A DNA stretch of 64,000 bases, taken from positions 48,808,435-48,872,434 of the forward strand of contig CALNVZ010003426.1 in assembly GCA_940671915.1 (NCBI GenBank), given 5' to 3'. Each line of letters begins with the position of its first letter. Within the stretch, counting starts at the first letter, position 1. The notes under the pieces were generated by a model. It saw nothing but the letters and a program-made list of their open reading frames with translations, was not told the DNA's origin and searched no databases. The position numbers and the translations under genes were made by a program. This document shows, one piece after another, positions 14,343 to 28,100 of this stretch. Origin of the DNA: Paracentrotus lividus (taxonomy: Eukaryota > Echinodermata > Echinoidea > Camarodonta > Echinidae).

Positions 14343-17300
14343 TAAACTCTCACACCTTGGGTTAAAAAAAAAAAAGAATAAAAATTCAAGTTAGTTTGCA
14401 TTTACTTGATAAATAGCAAGGTTAGCTGGTATAAGTGTAAAATTATATCAAAATTAAAATCGCTTTATTTTGAAAAATTCTCATAGTTTTAAAGGTTAAA
14501 TAGCAAAAGGGCATTTAATCTTCAAGAATTGGAAAATCAATGAGCTTTTTTCTTCGGCAAATTCTAAAAGTTAGAGACAAATATGTCATGGCATCTATCT
14601 ATGCCTGTAACTGTAAAATTGTTTCCTCATAATTACCATGAATAATATATGTAAATACTGAAAAGATTAATATAATATCACAATGCCATCTGAAGTTAGG
14701 GCTTTTTTTCTCTAGCTAAAACAGAAAATCCCTAAATGATATACAAGAGACAATCTGATCTCCTATTTCCTTCCTGAATAATTTTGCCACAAGTAGCCAG
14801 AATCAACACAATCATAAAGCACTGTGCCAAAGACAGTCAATAATTGTGTTCAGTGCTTTTACACCATGCAGTGGTCACAACAGGCTTTCTGTTTAAACTC
14901 GCCACAGAGGCAGAATACCGTGCTGAATTCTTCTCGCGTATCATACCGATCCCATTTTCATAACATAAAATTGCTGCGTTTAACACGAGTCGCGTGTCGA
15001 ACTCCCAATTCGGGTTACTGTGTAAACAAGGTATAAATTATGTTCTACTTTTCTGCAACACAGATATGGTTTTGTATACTGACCTGATATTTCTCTTCTG
15101 TAAGCAAAGCTGATAGGTGTGTGTGGCCTCTTCCCTCTGGCTTCATCATCATCCTCTCCTTTAAAATGAACCTTTTCATATGCCTCAAGGTATCTGAGAA
15201 AAGAAAATAGAAAATGCAAAGAAAGATAAAGAAATAGTTATGAGAATTTGTAAGTACTGTTGACATTTATTGAGAATCAAACAAAAATTGAAAAGAGAAC
15301 ATTCACATTTTACTATTGGCAGCAGAAAACAGAAGGAAAGCACATGTATACATTGTATGTGGTTTTGCAACATAAAGAATTAGTGACATGTCTATTCTTG
15401 CTATACAAGTTTTATCAATCAAATCCTACTTTATACAAACTATTTCCTCAGTGAAAGGCCTTGCCTACTTTACAATATTAATAAGAACTTCTTTAGTAAT
15501 TTGTATATCAAGCACATGATGTGTTTGGAAGCAGAAGGATGTACATTTATAATCAAGCTCACTCAAACTTTTTGTTTCTCATCAGACAGTACATGAATGT
15601 ATGATTTCTGAACGAAGTACAAAATTTGTTGAAAAATTCATCAAGGGTACATTTTCGTAATTGCGCTTACAGACTATACACGTTTGCTGCATACTAAATT
15701 CACAGTCAATCAATAAAAAGAATGCTATTAGAGCTAGAGAAGGTCAATTCAGTACAATAGGCAATCAAGTTGTTGACTCAAAGCAAAGTCAACCAACCAT
15801 ACACTATACAATGCAAAAACATCTTCAGAGGTGGTCCCTCATCAAAACTAATTTGCAAAATAACCAACCACCGGCATTACTAATCCCATGAATTAGCTAC
15901 CAGTAGATCAGAAATCATTAGGCATTTACTCCCAATTAACAAGTTAAATTAAATAATGGATTTTATTTGCAAAATATTGGACTATTTTGCAATGTAGCTT
16001 GTTTAATTGCACTCTAAAGCTGATTTGCATTTCATTCAGTATGACTACCCACTGCTCAGTAGGTCACAAAACTCAATCTCAAGCTCCAAACTTCATGCTT
16101 TTCCCCCGATCCATACGTATGTATAGCTGGCTATTTCGCCACCTGGTTCTAGTGAAGAACGACCTTTATATTAATATTGTGTACCTATCACTGGAAAATT
16201 CAGCCGAGGAGGGCAACGAAAGGGTACTTCAAAAATTCATTGCTGCCTCCCACAGATTTTACGATGCATGCTCTAGTGATAATTGCTTTAAAAAAAAAAT
16301 CAGATTATATCTTACAGTTGTTCATGATGAGTTCTTTTAATGCTGGATGTAACAATTTACCTACAACCCACTTAACCAAACTCTATCTTAAATCTGTAGA
16401 AAATACTGCAATTTTAATTCATAACTGTCAGATCGTCCATACATATTTACATTTGTGGTTTTTAAAAAAGATTACTGGAAACTTCAATTATCATAAAAGC
16501 AAAAATGTTTGCATACACAAAGGCCTAGGCCTATATTCACCTTTTGGACATAAAGCCATAAAGTGAACTATTCAAAAGGACTAAAAAATAACCACTTTAA
16601 TACATGTACATGTACTGTATACCATATTATCTAGTTCTCTCATCTCATATATCCTACATGTACCATTTCACTATCATCATTTATACTATGACCCCTCTAC
16701 TTAAAAAGACAAGTTCATGAGTGATAATAGGAAACATCTGCCTAAATGGCAGATATCTTTGGAATACAGGATTTGTATGAAAGACACCTACTGTTCTGTA
16801 GTACACAATCATTGTAATGACAAATCTGGAAATTTGTATGCTGTACATGTACCATCATTAATATTAATAATAATAATAATAATAAAAAAATTAAGTACAT
16901 TATGTAGGCATGAAAAACACTAAAGAGTAGTAAACCTGTGTGTTCATGAATATTCCAATACTCTAACCAGTACTGAGGTCACTATGTACAGGTACACAAG
17001 AGGCTGATGGCACAGTTTTCGGCTCCACTTGGGAAGGCCTAGCTTGGTAGAGAAACTTGTCTTTCTAATGTTAAAGTTGAATTAAGAAGTGGATGAATTT
17101 CCATTAAATTGGGTTCTACAGATAATATATAGCATATATAAGTTGTTCAAACAGATAGCATATCACAAAAATCCTCTGGCTTCTCAATATTCTGGTTTGA
17201 TAGTTCATGAAATTAGCCTCCTGCCTGGGCGCGAAAGACTAGTGTACTCTAGTACACTCTGAGGGTGACGTCACGGCCGGGTATTGTGTATATCGTGCCT

Positions 17301-20300
17301 GGATGTTGAATACAGAATGATGTGCAGATAGAGATAGATGATTTTACCAATTTTTTTCAAGGAAGTCAATTAAAATAATTAAGGATCATATGTACAAATC
17401 TTTACTATCCCTATATAAACAATAGTATGAATAACGATTTCCAAGTCTTAAATTGTGAAGTATTATTGCAAACAATGAGTTATTTATTGATATTTTCACT
17501 ATTTCATATATTTTTAACTCCGAGTATATGATCGAGTTCTGTGAGGTGACGTACATTGTAGATCCGGTCGCTCCCACAGTGCACGCGCAGCTCGAGCAGC
17601 TTGTTCGGTATACGTATTTTGTAGTTTTATTTGTGTGTGTTGATTCGCTGTATACTATACTGTGCATGTCTGTGGCTTGCTTATGATGATTTCGTTATTC
17701 CTTGTTGACAAGTATTCAAGATCAAATGGGTGAAGTTTGGATCAAAATGACCTTTCTATGAATTTCGAAGACATATAGTGAAAGACGATGAAGCAAACTC
17801 ACAAAGAAATTGATAAACAATTCTACTTACTTACTTCGAGGCCTATACCGACTGATTTTGGTATAAATTGTAAGGCAAAACCGAATTCATGAGACGGTAT
17901 TATTTGCAAAGTGAAGCGCAAAAGCGAACACTTAGCACATATACATGAAGCTAGCTAGCCAGGCCAACCGCGCCGGCGGCCCGGCAAGCGCAGACTGATT
18001 CCGCTAGTGACTTGGTTTTTCAAGAGCCGGCCGCATCACACGCGGAAGAATATCTTTCAATAACACGAACGATTAGCGTCCGCTACGCGATTGACCGGTG
18101 AGCATATCTCGATCAAATTTCATATTATTTCTCTTAAAATTAACCTATAGGTTTATCGTATCATTTAGAGGGCAGTTACATATTTTGGAGAATGAGTATG
18201 TTCATAAATCTACTTTTATAATCATTTACGTTTCGCAAATTGATCAACTGCACACCACAATTAGCTGATTTCCATACCGTAACACTATAACAGTCAGTAT
18301 TTATTGACTTGTTTCGCAACGGTCCTAGTCTTAAAATGCTACAAATAAGAATATTCTAACAATGTAGAGGCATATTATTGACTGTATGACATTGCTTCAT
18401 TTTTATTTCTGTTTTAAAATCATTCACATAAACTTAATAACGATAAAATAAAAGTTCTGGCACACAAGTAGATTCATATAAATGTGTCAGTGTGTACGCA
18501 CGGCATGCCTTGTGTTTACTTCGCCAAGACCGAATTCCAGTTTGTGACGTCGACGGAGAGAACACTAGTGTTAGTACGCATCCCCGGGGAGCGAACTCGG
18601 AAAATATGGGTAGGGGAACATCGTTAAAATTCACTATTCTGAACTTATTTTGGGGGTTGAAACGCCACTCAGTATTTTGGGTGGGTTGTAAGGATGCTAT
18701 TAATATAAATATCTCAATATTTGGGATCGTCTTCTTAATTCAACTTTAAACATAAAGTTGAAAAATGGCATTCCAAAGATCTAGCAATAGCATTAAGTTG
18801 AAAAAATACTAAATTTAAGCAGTACACAATAAGGCGCAGGCTTATACATGTCCTTGTCCTTGAAAAGGGTAGCATCAATGGGGGTTTGTTGTCTCTGTGT
18901 ATGATCCTCTATTGTTGTAATCATCAACAATGGAGGATCAATGGGGCTCGACTACGGTACATGCCTTCATACATGTACATTGCAATAATGCACTTTGTGA
19001 TGTATTTTTATGTATTAAATTTATTTAGAGAAAGGGTTTTTTTTTTTTTCTGCATCACATAATTTCACAATTTTGTTCTTCCCAGCAGAGATTTCATTGT
19101 CTTTGAATATGGTATCATCGATGGGGCTTGTTGTCTCTTTGTTGGCCAGGTGTCTCCTTCTTTGTAATACACAACAATAAAAGACCAATGTGGTTAGCAC
19201 AGAGTCTCTAGAATAATGATAGATAGGCCTATACCCTGATCTCGCTTGCAAAATTTTTGTTCACCCTACGGGGCTAAGGTTTAGGACAATAAAGGTGACA
19301 CTAATAAATTATGGTACATTGTAGGCCTACATGTATTCTCTAACTCTGGAAAAAGCAGGGTAAGCACCGATTGTGGTGCCTGGGCTTGACATGTGGTGCT
19401 ACATGGACATACATATCTGAGAGCTTCAGAAAGAAATGTGAAGATTCTTGGGCTGAAATAAACAATCCCATTTTGCTATGACAACATCATTTTCCCAAAA
19501 TTGAGTTCTGTTAAAAAATTTCCAAAAATTGATGACAAAACCTGGGCTAAATGGGCCCTACAAGTATCATATTGGAAAACTTAATGTTTTGACAAATGTG
19601 TATCGACCAAAAATACAATTATCCATGTCTGGGACCGACCTTTAACTTCACCAAAAGACATAACTGGTACTCAACCAGGATCTGATCATTGTCAGTTTTT
19701 AACTTCCACTTGCTACAAAATGTAGGCCTACATACATGTGTACCTGTGTGCCCGAGTAGCCTACATACATGTACGAAGTAGGCCAACATATCTCCACTGT
19801 CGAGTGTAAACAAACTTGTCTTCATGTTTTGTCTGTGAACTGATATGACCTCAAACTGACCTCAAGCAAATTTTATTAGGACTTACTGTTCCCAACAAAA
19901 CAAAAAACGTGGATTGGCAAAAGAAGGAATATTACATGTAGGCCTACATGTAGGTACTTGTATGATGCCCAGGGAATATTAAGCAAATTTTAAACTGACC
20001 CTCTTTTTATGTAGGCAAGTGTCTTACTCATAGCTAAGTCACAATTTGAAGAGACACCGACGAAGGATTTAAAAAATAGATATTGATAAAAATTATACCT
20101 AAAATATTTTCCCCTGATGGGCTCGGAACCCTGTTAAAATTCAATTAACCCGTTTTCATTCTTGGAGGTATGTTTTTTTTTCTTACTCCTTTTTCTTTTT
20201 TACGACAGGAGGTGAGAAAGTATAATTGAACAAAGCCAACAGCAATTGCATAATTTCATAAACATTGTGCATGAAAACACTACATGTTATTTACAGAGTC

Positions 20301-23300
20301 AATTGTAGGCCTTTGAAAATAATAGGTGTATTAGGGGACAATAATAGGTGCACATTGATTGAAAGTGGAAGTATTTCATTTGAATCACCCATTCATGTTA
20401 GACAAGTTCGTGAAATATGTAGACTGAGCCTCCGAAAAAAAGGTTTTATCCATGCATTACAGAGCTATAAATGGGATACAGTATGAAAACACAGTGTATA
20501 CACTGTACTGCACACAGCTCAAGCAACTTTGTATTGAATTCTGCACAGAAAACGACCATGTACAAATGCAATGTACATTGGATGTGTGTTTCATGGCATT
20601 GCTGGATATATATGTGTGTGTGTGTGTGTGCTGCTGCGCTGGGGAGCTGTACACAAAGAAATACCAAGATACTTTATCACACACTTTTCAACTAGTGCTG
20701 CTAGTGCTTTGTATACTCTGGCTGCACACACACAGTTAGGGTGTACGTGTACATACACAAACCTTTGTCTGCATTGAGCCTGTACATGTATACAGGCGTG
20801 GAGAAACATATTTGAGTCTGTGCCCCATAGCATAATACACAGATAATACTCCAAACAATATTGTTTGTATGGGGAACATCTGTAAGCTCATATCTCAATC
20901 AGCTTTTGTATTGCATTTTTGTTTAGCTTTCAGCTACCTGTAGATTTTTCAGTTTCTCACCATCTCCCTCCCACTTTCTCACTGGCTTTCTCTATATTCA
21001 ATGCAAAGACAAAGTGCTATAAAAATGTCCATGTACAATGTATAAATGCGATATATTTTCATGAATTTATGGATTGCCCTTTCCGAATTATTTATCCCAA
21101 GGAGTAAAGAGATAGAGTAGAACCACCAAATACCGGACACTTAAGCATTTTTGGATTCTAAAAAAATGTGCAATCGCCGAATTATATAAAACTCATATGT
21201 ATTTGGTAGTACAATTGTTCATTAATAATCTTATTAAAAACAGAATTGATAAAAAATATGGTAAATATTAATTATTTGCTTTCTACTGAGAGCTTGTTTT
21301 TGTCTAAATATCGGATGCGCTCGTTAAATATCGGATATATTCGGCGATTCGCCGCGATCGATTTTGGCAGTCAAAATCACGCTCTAAACAACATGAAATA
21401 ATTGCTTAATTGTTGAAACAGCAACTTATTTCTGTCGCGCAAATGCCGTTTTTATAAATTAAAAAAAAAAAAAAACATAAAAGAATCGGTAAATAATAAT
21501 TATTTACTTACCAAAAGAACCTCTTCCGTCTCTAAATATCCGATGTGTTTGATGAGCTCAATGCGCCTGCGCCCTAAAAAAGCCAGCGCATGCGCGATGT
21601 ACAGCACGCATTTCCCATTCACTCCGCACCAATGTCCGATATGAAGCACGTGGCTATTTTTAGAAGGGTGTGGAAAATTCCATTGGTAGACCGTGGGCCG
21701 GTACCGATTTCACTTTTTTTTTCGATACAGCGAACATGTGACATCTCAGCTGTTTATTTCCAGCAAGGATCGTATCTCCCGTTCGGAATTTTTTTTTGGT
21801 CGTCGATCTTTTGGAGTCCAAAATTAACCTGGGTCATAAGGATTTCTGGAAATCACAATTATGGATTTTACCCCTGGATTTTACCCCTGGAAGATATTTT
21901 TTTAGCAGCAACCTGACTCTACTGTGTTTGCAGTGCAATAGAAGGTAAATCCATCTATCATATGCATGCAAGTTACCCTCCCGTGCGGGGCCCATTAGCT
22001 GGCTGGGGGGAGTTGAAGACCAATTTGTCCGATATTTAACAACGTCCGATATTTGGTGGTTTTACTCTACTTGGGAATAAAAAAACATGAGCACGGCATT
22101 CACTGTTCATGTGAAAGATATTTTGGTGGAATGAAAGCATGTTTTCATTGAAAATGAAAAAACTCAGACAGACAAAAAAACAAGCAACATCCTATAATTC
22201 AGTAAATCTGATTAACATGATCATAATTGCGCACCATTGCATATTTGATCTGCTGAAAAAATATGAAATGCCATATTTTTGTAATCTCCACAAGGCAAAG
22301 TGTGGAAATATCATTCATACATTTATTGTTCATTCCTATGTAGGCAAATGATTGTATAATCGTTGTCAGAGTACATGTGGGGTCTATTACTTTCTTTGTT
22401 TATTCAGTTTACAAACTAAAGGTGGTATTCCCACCGGCCATGAGATGGGTTCGCTAGTAGTTCACGACTCGAGTCTTTCGAGTCATGGAGACGTTTCAGC
22501 CACATCTCTTGAATTGAACATGTTCACTTTCTTGAGATTTTTTCACTCACAGCGACGTCTCCACAGTTGCAGAGACTTCTGAGACTGATCAGTCGCTGGT
22601 GTCGCGATGACGCCTCTTCTGGTAGTGGCGGATCCAGACGGGGGCAGGGGAAGCACACCCCCTCTATAATTTCAAAACCACTCATTCACTGTATATGTCA
22701 AAATTTCCCGCAGCTCAACCCATTTTTGGCCTGTCTATTTTTCGTTCCCTCTATTTTCTAATCCTGGATCCGCCACTGAGCTGAGATACCCCCTTTAATG
22801 ACCTTTTCCTCAAGTTATTTTATTTAAAGCTTACAATAAACAAGGGGGTGGGGGGGGGGTTCTTTCTCTTTTCAGCCCTTTACACTCCTAAATTTGATAT
22901 GAAATGTCTTGGATCACACTTAAAAATGAGTTTCATTTGTTCATTTGTCCGAACTGTAACTGATCTGCACTGTACAGATATCGGTATGCTGAATTTGAAT
23001 CCTTAACTAAATCTCACTAACTGCTTAATGATTTACATGTGTCCTTATAATGATTTGCCATATTATAATCTACACAATTATCCCCACAGCTGTGTTTCTT
23101 ATCAGACAACATGACATAGGCCCTACATGTACATGTATTATGTAGGCCTAATTGTTGAAGTTGGAACTCATTTCAATTACTGAACAAAATTATTTGGTCA
23201 TTATTTACATGAAGGCTCTACATGAATTTTCAGAACAACTAAACTACCCTCAAATGATGTAGGCCTACATGTAGCAACGCGGACATTCGACCAGCAATCG

Positions 23301-25157
23301 AACTAGCTGCACACATGGACGATCATGAACTGACAAAATAGGCCTACATGTATGTGACCAACAAGAACCATGTGGTGGTTTTGTTGTGATTGCTGGACTG
23401 CCAGCTAGTCACCTGATCTTGTTGCTAGTTACCATGGCAACAGACCTACATACTCTTTGCGTCTCTGTGTAGATCATTTACATTTTGTAAATATAGTGAT
23501 TATTTATATTTATATTTATATTGGCAGAGTAGGAAAACGCATAAATTTATTGTTTTGAGCAGAGAGACTTTTTATAAAGCCATGAAAAACTTATTTTCAT
23601 ATTGGACGTAACCTGACGACCCTGATTTGTATTTTATTACAGCGCTATCAATAGTTTTTGGCCTCAAGTTTGCATGGTAAATCAACCAAAATATTTCTTT
23701 TATGGTAGTTGGATAAACTACAGAAAATTGGTATGAGAGTTGTAGTGTCCACTGAAAATGCATTAATTTTTATCCTAAATAATGTATTAAAATGGTAAAC
23801 CACTTGGTGTGGGAAAAAATTGACCTGCCAGCCATACATGTACCCTGATTTTGGGGGCACCACTACACTAATACAATTTTGACTGTACAAGCCAACATTT
23901 TTGCGTACAGATATTTTCACAATATACTAGATGTGGAAATTTGCGGGTAGAGAATTTTATGATTTTTGTGATGTTTTCCCTACTATAAATAGCCTTAAAG
24001 GCCTATGTTAAACAAAGTGGAAGTGAAAAAACGGACCAGCAAAATTTGTGAAAATAACCACTTATATACAGTAATAAATTTTTCTAGGACTTGGACATGG
24101 ACTTGAACATGGAAGTTTTGTTGTTTCCCCAAATGACAAAATACATGAATACTGCTCAACAGTTCTTGCAGCCTCTGACAGTTTGGCTATATTTAACCAT
24201 CAATTTCATACACAAGGCCAGGCTGAAGGGCAAGGTTGAAGCATGGATACTTTCATCCATAGTTTAAGCATACATGTAGATCCATCAGTGTAGAGTACAT
24301 ATATTCACATGGTATGCGTGTAACTTTAAGCCAAAGAAAGCTATGTAATGTTTATGTACTCAAGTAGACGAGGAAGGGCACATAACTTGATAACATAAAG
24401 CTCACATTTTCTCGCTCATTAACATGAAGCAAAGGATGGAATTCTTGAAACGTACATTTGGCTTTGCCCAGAAGCCATAAGGATAATTTTTTTTTCTTTT
24501 TTAAATGGCTTGTAGGAAAACTACAGTTTTCAGTAGAAGAAATGGTCAAATCGTTGGTATTTTCACAAAGTTCACCACATGGAAATTTACAAATGATAGA
24601 AAACATATTTTTTGGGGGAAAAAATGTCTAAAACCCCTCACAAAATTGACAGGCAAATAGTTTGACCCTTTACTTTGACTTTCGTATAATTTGACATTTA
24701 CTGAGAGCAGCCATCTCTAAATACACGTAGCCAAATATCTAGGGCCTACATGTTATCACAATCTTTAATGTCTGGTTGTTTTTGCCTATAAACAGCTTGA
24801 CCTTTAGGCTTTTGTATATCACCTAGAAATGGAGGATTTCAATTTCCAAACAAATTATTCCCTTTCTTGGCATAATAAAGAGGCATTTGATACAAATTGA
24901 TATGATATGATACTATTGCGGTATTACTACATTACCGCTGAGCAGTTTTTCTTTTCTATGTCTAACTGTTGAGGTGAAAATAATAAAATATTGGAAAATT
25001 ACTAGTGAAATTTGCAAGAGATGGCCTTTAAATGTATGAAAATTGCTCAATAGAGTTTGTTTAAGTAGACAAAATACAACATGAAAGTGTCTGTAGTTGC
25101 AGTAGTTACATGTACTGTAAAACAAAGTAGAAAATACTAAAATTTAACTACCAGTAC

Positions 25158-25196
<39 letters not shown>

Positions 25197-28100
25197 GGGG
25201 GGGGTGGTTATTATCTTGTTGTCTGTACATGATATACATGTATGTCTTTGGACTGATTTTTCACTTCAAATAAAACTGTAAAAACTTCCAACAGTTGGCA
25301 ATTACAAAGATAATTCATACTTTTCTTTCAAGATTCAGTTCAAAATGACAACTACATGTAGAAGAGTGAAGAGTCTTCACTGAAGACCCAAGTAATGTAT
25401 GAAGATACCAAATAAACATTACAATGTACACAAAAATGGAGCATGTCCAGTAAGTATTAGAAGCAAGCCGGGCTTGTTACAATATAGAACTGCTCATTTG
25501 CTTTGTTACTCATCATGTTTTTGTTGTCTTTCTTTCCTAGCTCTTTGTCTTGGCACCCCCTATGGGGAAGCAGAGTACTATCATCTGTGCAGGGAAATGG
25601 GTCAGGGGTTCTTTTGTTATCTGAAGGCTACAATGTACATGTACATGTAGGCCTTTATTTTCAGTCAATGAACGAGCAGTGTTTCATTTCATGCTATGGA
25701 CACTGTAATGCTCAAAGGCGGAATGAATAACATTTGGTAGAGATGATTAATGCATGATGATAAAATGAAAATGCATGAATTATCAGAAAGTGGTATCGGC
25801 TTCAGGGGAAAACAAGGAAATCAGATGAAAAATTGTTGAAAATGCCCGTCTACATGCATTTACTAATTGTTAAAATATTTTTAAAGAAGCGAAACAGACT
25901 TATCTTGATGCATAATGGCAAATTATTACAAGTGTAAAACTACATGTACATTGTACATGTACATGTATGTAGTTTTCATGTCACAACAACAGCATCCTTT
26001 TTTTTTGTTTAAAGAAGTTTATTCAAAACCATAAGTGAAAGACAGGTCGAGCTATACTGTCCACTTTCAAGGGGAAAACTACATCACCAAATCACAAATT
26101 ACATTTGTAAATGTAGATTTTGAAGAATCATCATTAGATGCAATTATTTTTACAATCAAACATCTGATTTCTCATGGAACAGCCTGATTGGTTATTGACA
26201 ATACATTACTTGAGGGTAATAATGTACAGGACAAAGAAATAAACAAGTCCAGATAATACAGATCTGTGCCCTGTCAGTCGTAAATGACATGATTCAGCCT
26301 CTCTTATCTTGCCAAAGCAATCATTAAGCATAGGAATCATGTAATTAAAGGAACACTGAACAACTTGAAAAAGCATATTTGATTCATTTTTATTCATTTT
26401 GTTTGAAGGGGTGTTTTGCCTTTACTGCAAAAGCACTTTTCATTTACTAAAATAATTACTTGACAAATATTTTACATAAGTTAAAACAAAGGTACATTTG
26501 AGACTGAATTTAGAACTCTTCTAATCGATATGAAGTAGACATTTTACATAGATCTAGGCCTACAATTGACATTTTGCATACTGGTTTGGAACTGTAAATC
26601 TACATCACACCCTTCAATCCAGAAAAACATTTTATACGGAAGTTAATTAAATATTAATGATAATTTACGTACATGTACCAGATACTGTAGATTAAAATAT
26701 CATTGAATGGCTTTTTTTTTTCTTCTTTTGTCTCCAATATAATGTAGTGAGCTGTACCCAATGTTTTCATTCAACATATAATTGCACCAGGGAAAAGATT
26801 CATCTTAACAGGGTGCATTAGAAATTTCTGTAATGCCCTTCTGCGAGGCAAGCAAATTTGAATAAGTCTGTAAAAGCCAATTTATTCGCATCCATATATT
26901 TTTACGCTTTTGGACTAGTTTGGGAAATTCACGAGTGCATAATTTCATGGTTTTTGTAATGCTTTCATTGCTGTATCAATCTGTTTCAATTCTGTATCAA
27001 TCGAGGGCTTGTTTTTTCTCACCTGAGGTAGTGCTGTCTAATGACATATCCAATCTGACTGCATCCAGGGGGAAACCCCAATACCTCACTCACAAGATCC
27101 CAGTTATGCTCGTTGGTGACCTGTATTAAAAAGAGAATAGACATTTATTCAAAAGAGAACAGACATTTTGAAAATACATTTACAAGTGGTATGAAGGGTT
27201 TGAGCATCCTGATGTACAATGGATGAATTCATTTATGTGCAAGACAAGCCATCATGATGTACAAATATACAATCAATCTTAAGCTTTAGTAATAGAATTT
27301 CAAATTGAGAAAAACTGGCTTGTATTGAATTGCAAACATTTATCAATATCATTTATATTATTCAACTAGCAAAAAATAAATCAGCTTACAAATCTTACAG
27401 GAAGTCATGTTTATTTAAAACCTCATGCCGACTTTCTGCATTAAAAAAATTATTTATTCACTTTAATTTTTTTTCCCTACCATTTAAAGTTGGGTTGCTG
27501 GTAGCGAAAATGTAATTAGCATGAAATCACTAAATTCTGTGAGAATTTAATTTCTTTCCTTACCAGAACTCAAAATGAAAATGGCATTATGTTTTTTATT
27601 TGAAGCTGCAGCTTACAAAATTATTGTGTACATGCACAAAAAAAAATATTGTAGAATTGTTTTTGACAACATTTATCCTTCTTTTATTTAGAATAAGGAA
27701 AGGTTTACATGTTTTAAATTAGAAACTTCATCCCTTCTTTTAAGGCATTTGTTCAAACACACTGGTTAATAAGTCTGTTCCAAATACCAGCATCAGATTT
27801 ACTTGAAGGAAAGACTGGCCATTGAAATTATCTTCATGTTAGAAAATAACAAATTAAAATTATTGAATGGATTGAAGAATATTCCTAAATTCTTGCCACA
27901 TTGAAATTATTAGGTCTACATTAATTCAAAAACATTTAAATTTTTGCCATACTGTACTGTACATGGCAATACTAATGATACATGTAGTATTCAACTTCAC
28001 ACGTTACAATGCAAACGCATCTTGTGCATATTGGCGAGAATGTAAACAAAGCAATAAAAACTGGCATCCTGCTTTATGAGAGAAATCATCTGACATGTAG

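Larger units (their letters stand above)
15194..27022 (-). other. ARID2 intron 3 (11.8 kb)
   Basis: The largest intron, separating exons 3 and 4 inside the ARID domain. I see no convincing gene in it. It holds many TACATGTA and TAGGCCTA words (dense at 19.3-20.0 and 23.1-23.4 kb, others to 26.7 kb), a pogo/mariner-like element (21113-22069), a small GGATCC-ended element (22623-22778), a 36-base T run (25160-25195), a (TG)n run at about 20611-20629 and a possible foldback at 17222-18600. The region between 15.5 and 17.2 kb shows nothing recognisable. Confidence 0.8.

Noticed and set aside
20452..20898. Several overlapping frames on both strands around a TG microsatellite
   Set aside because: Low-complexity Cys/Val/His-rich translations of simple repeats inside an ARID2 intron.
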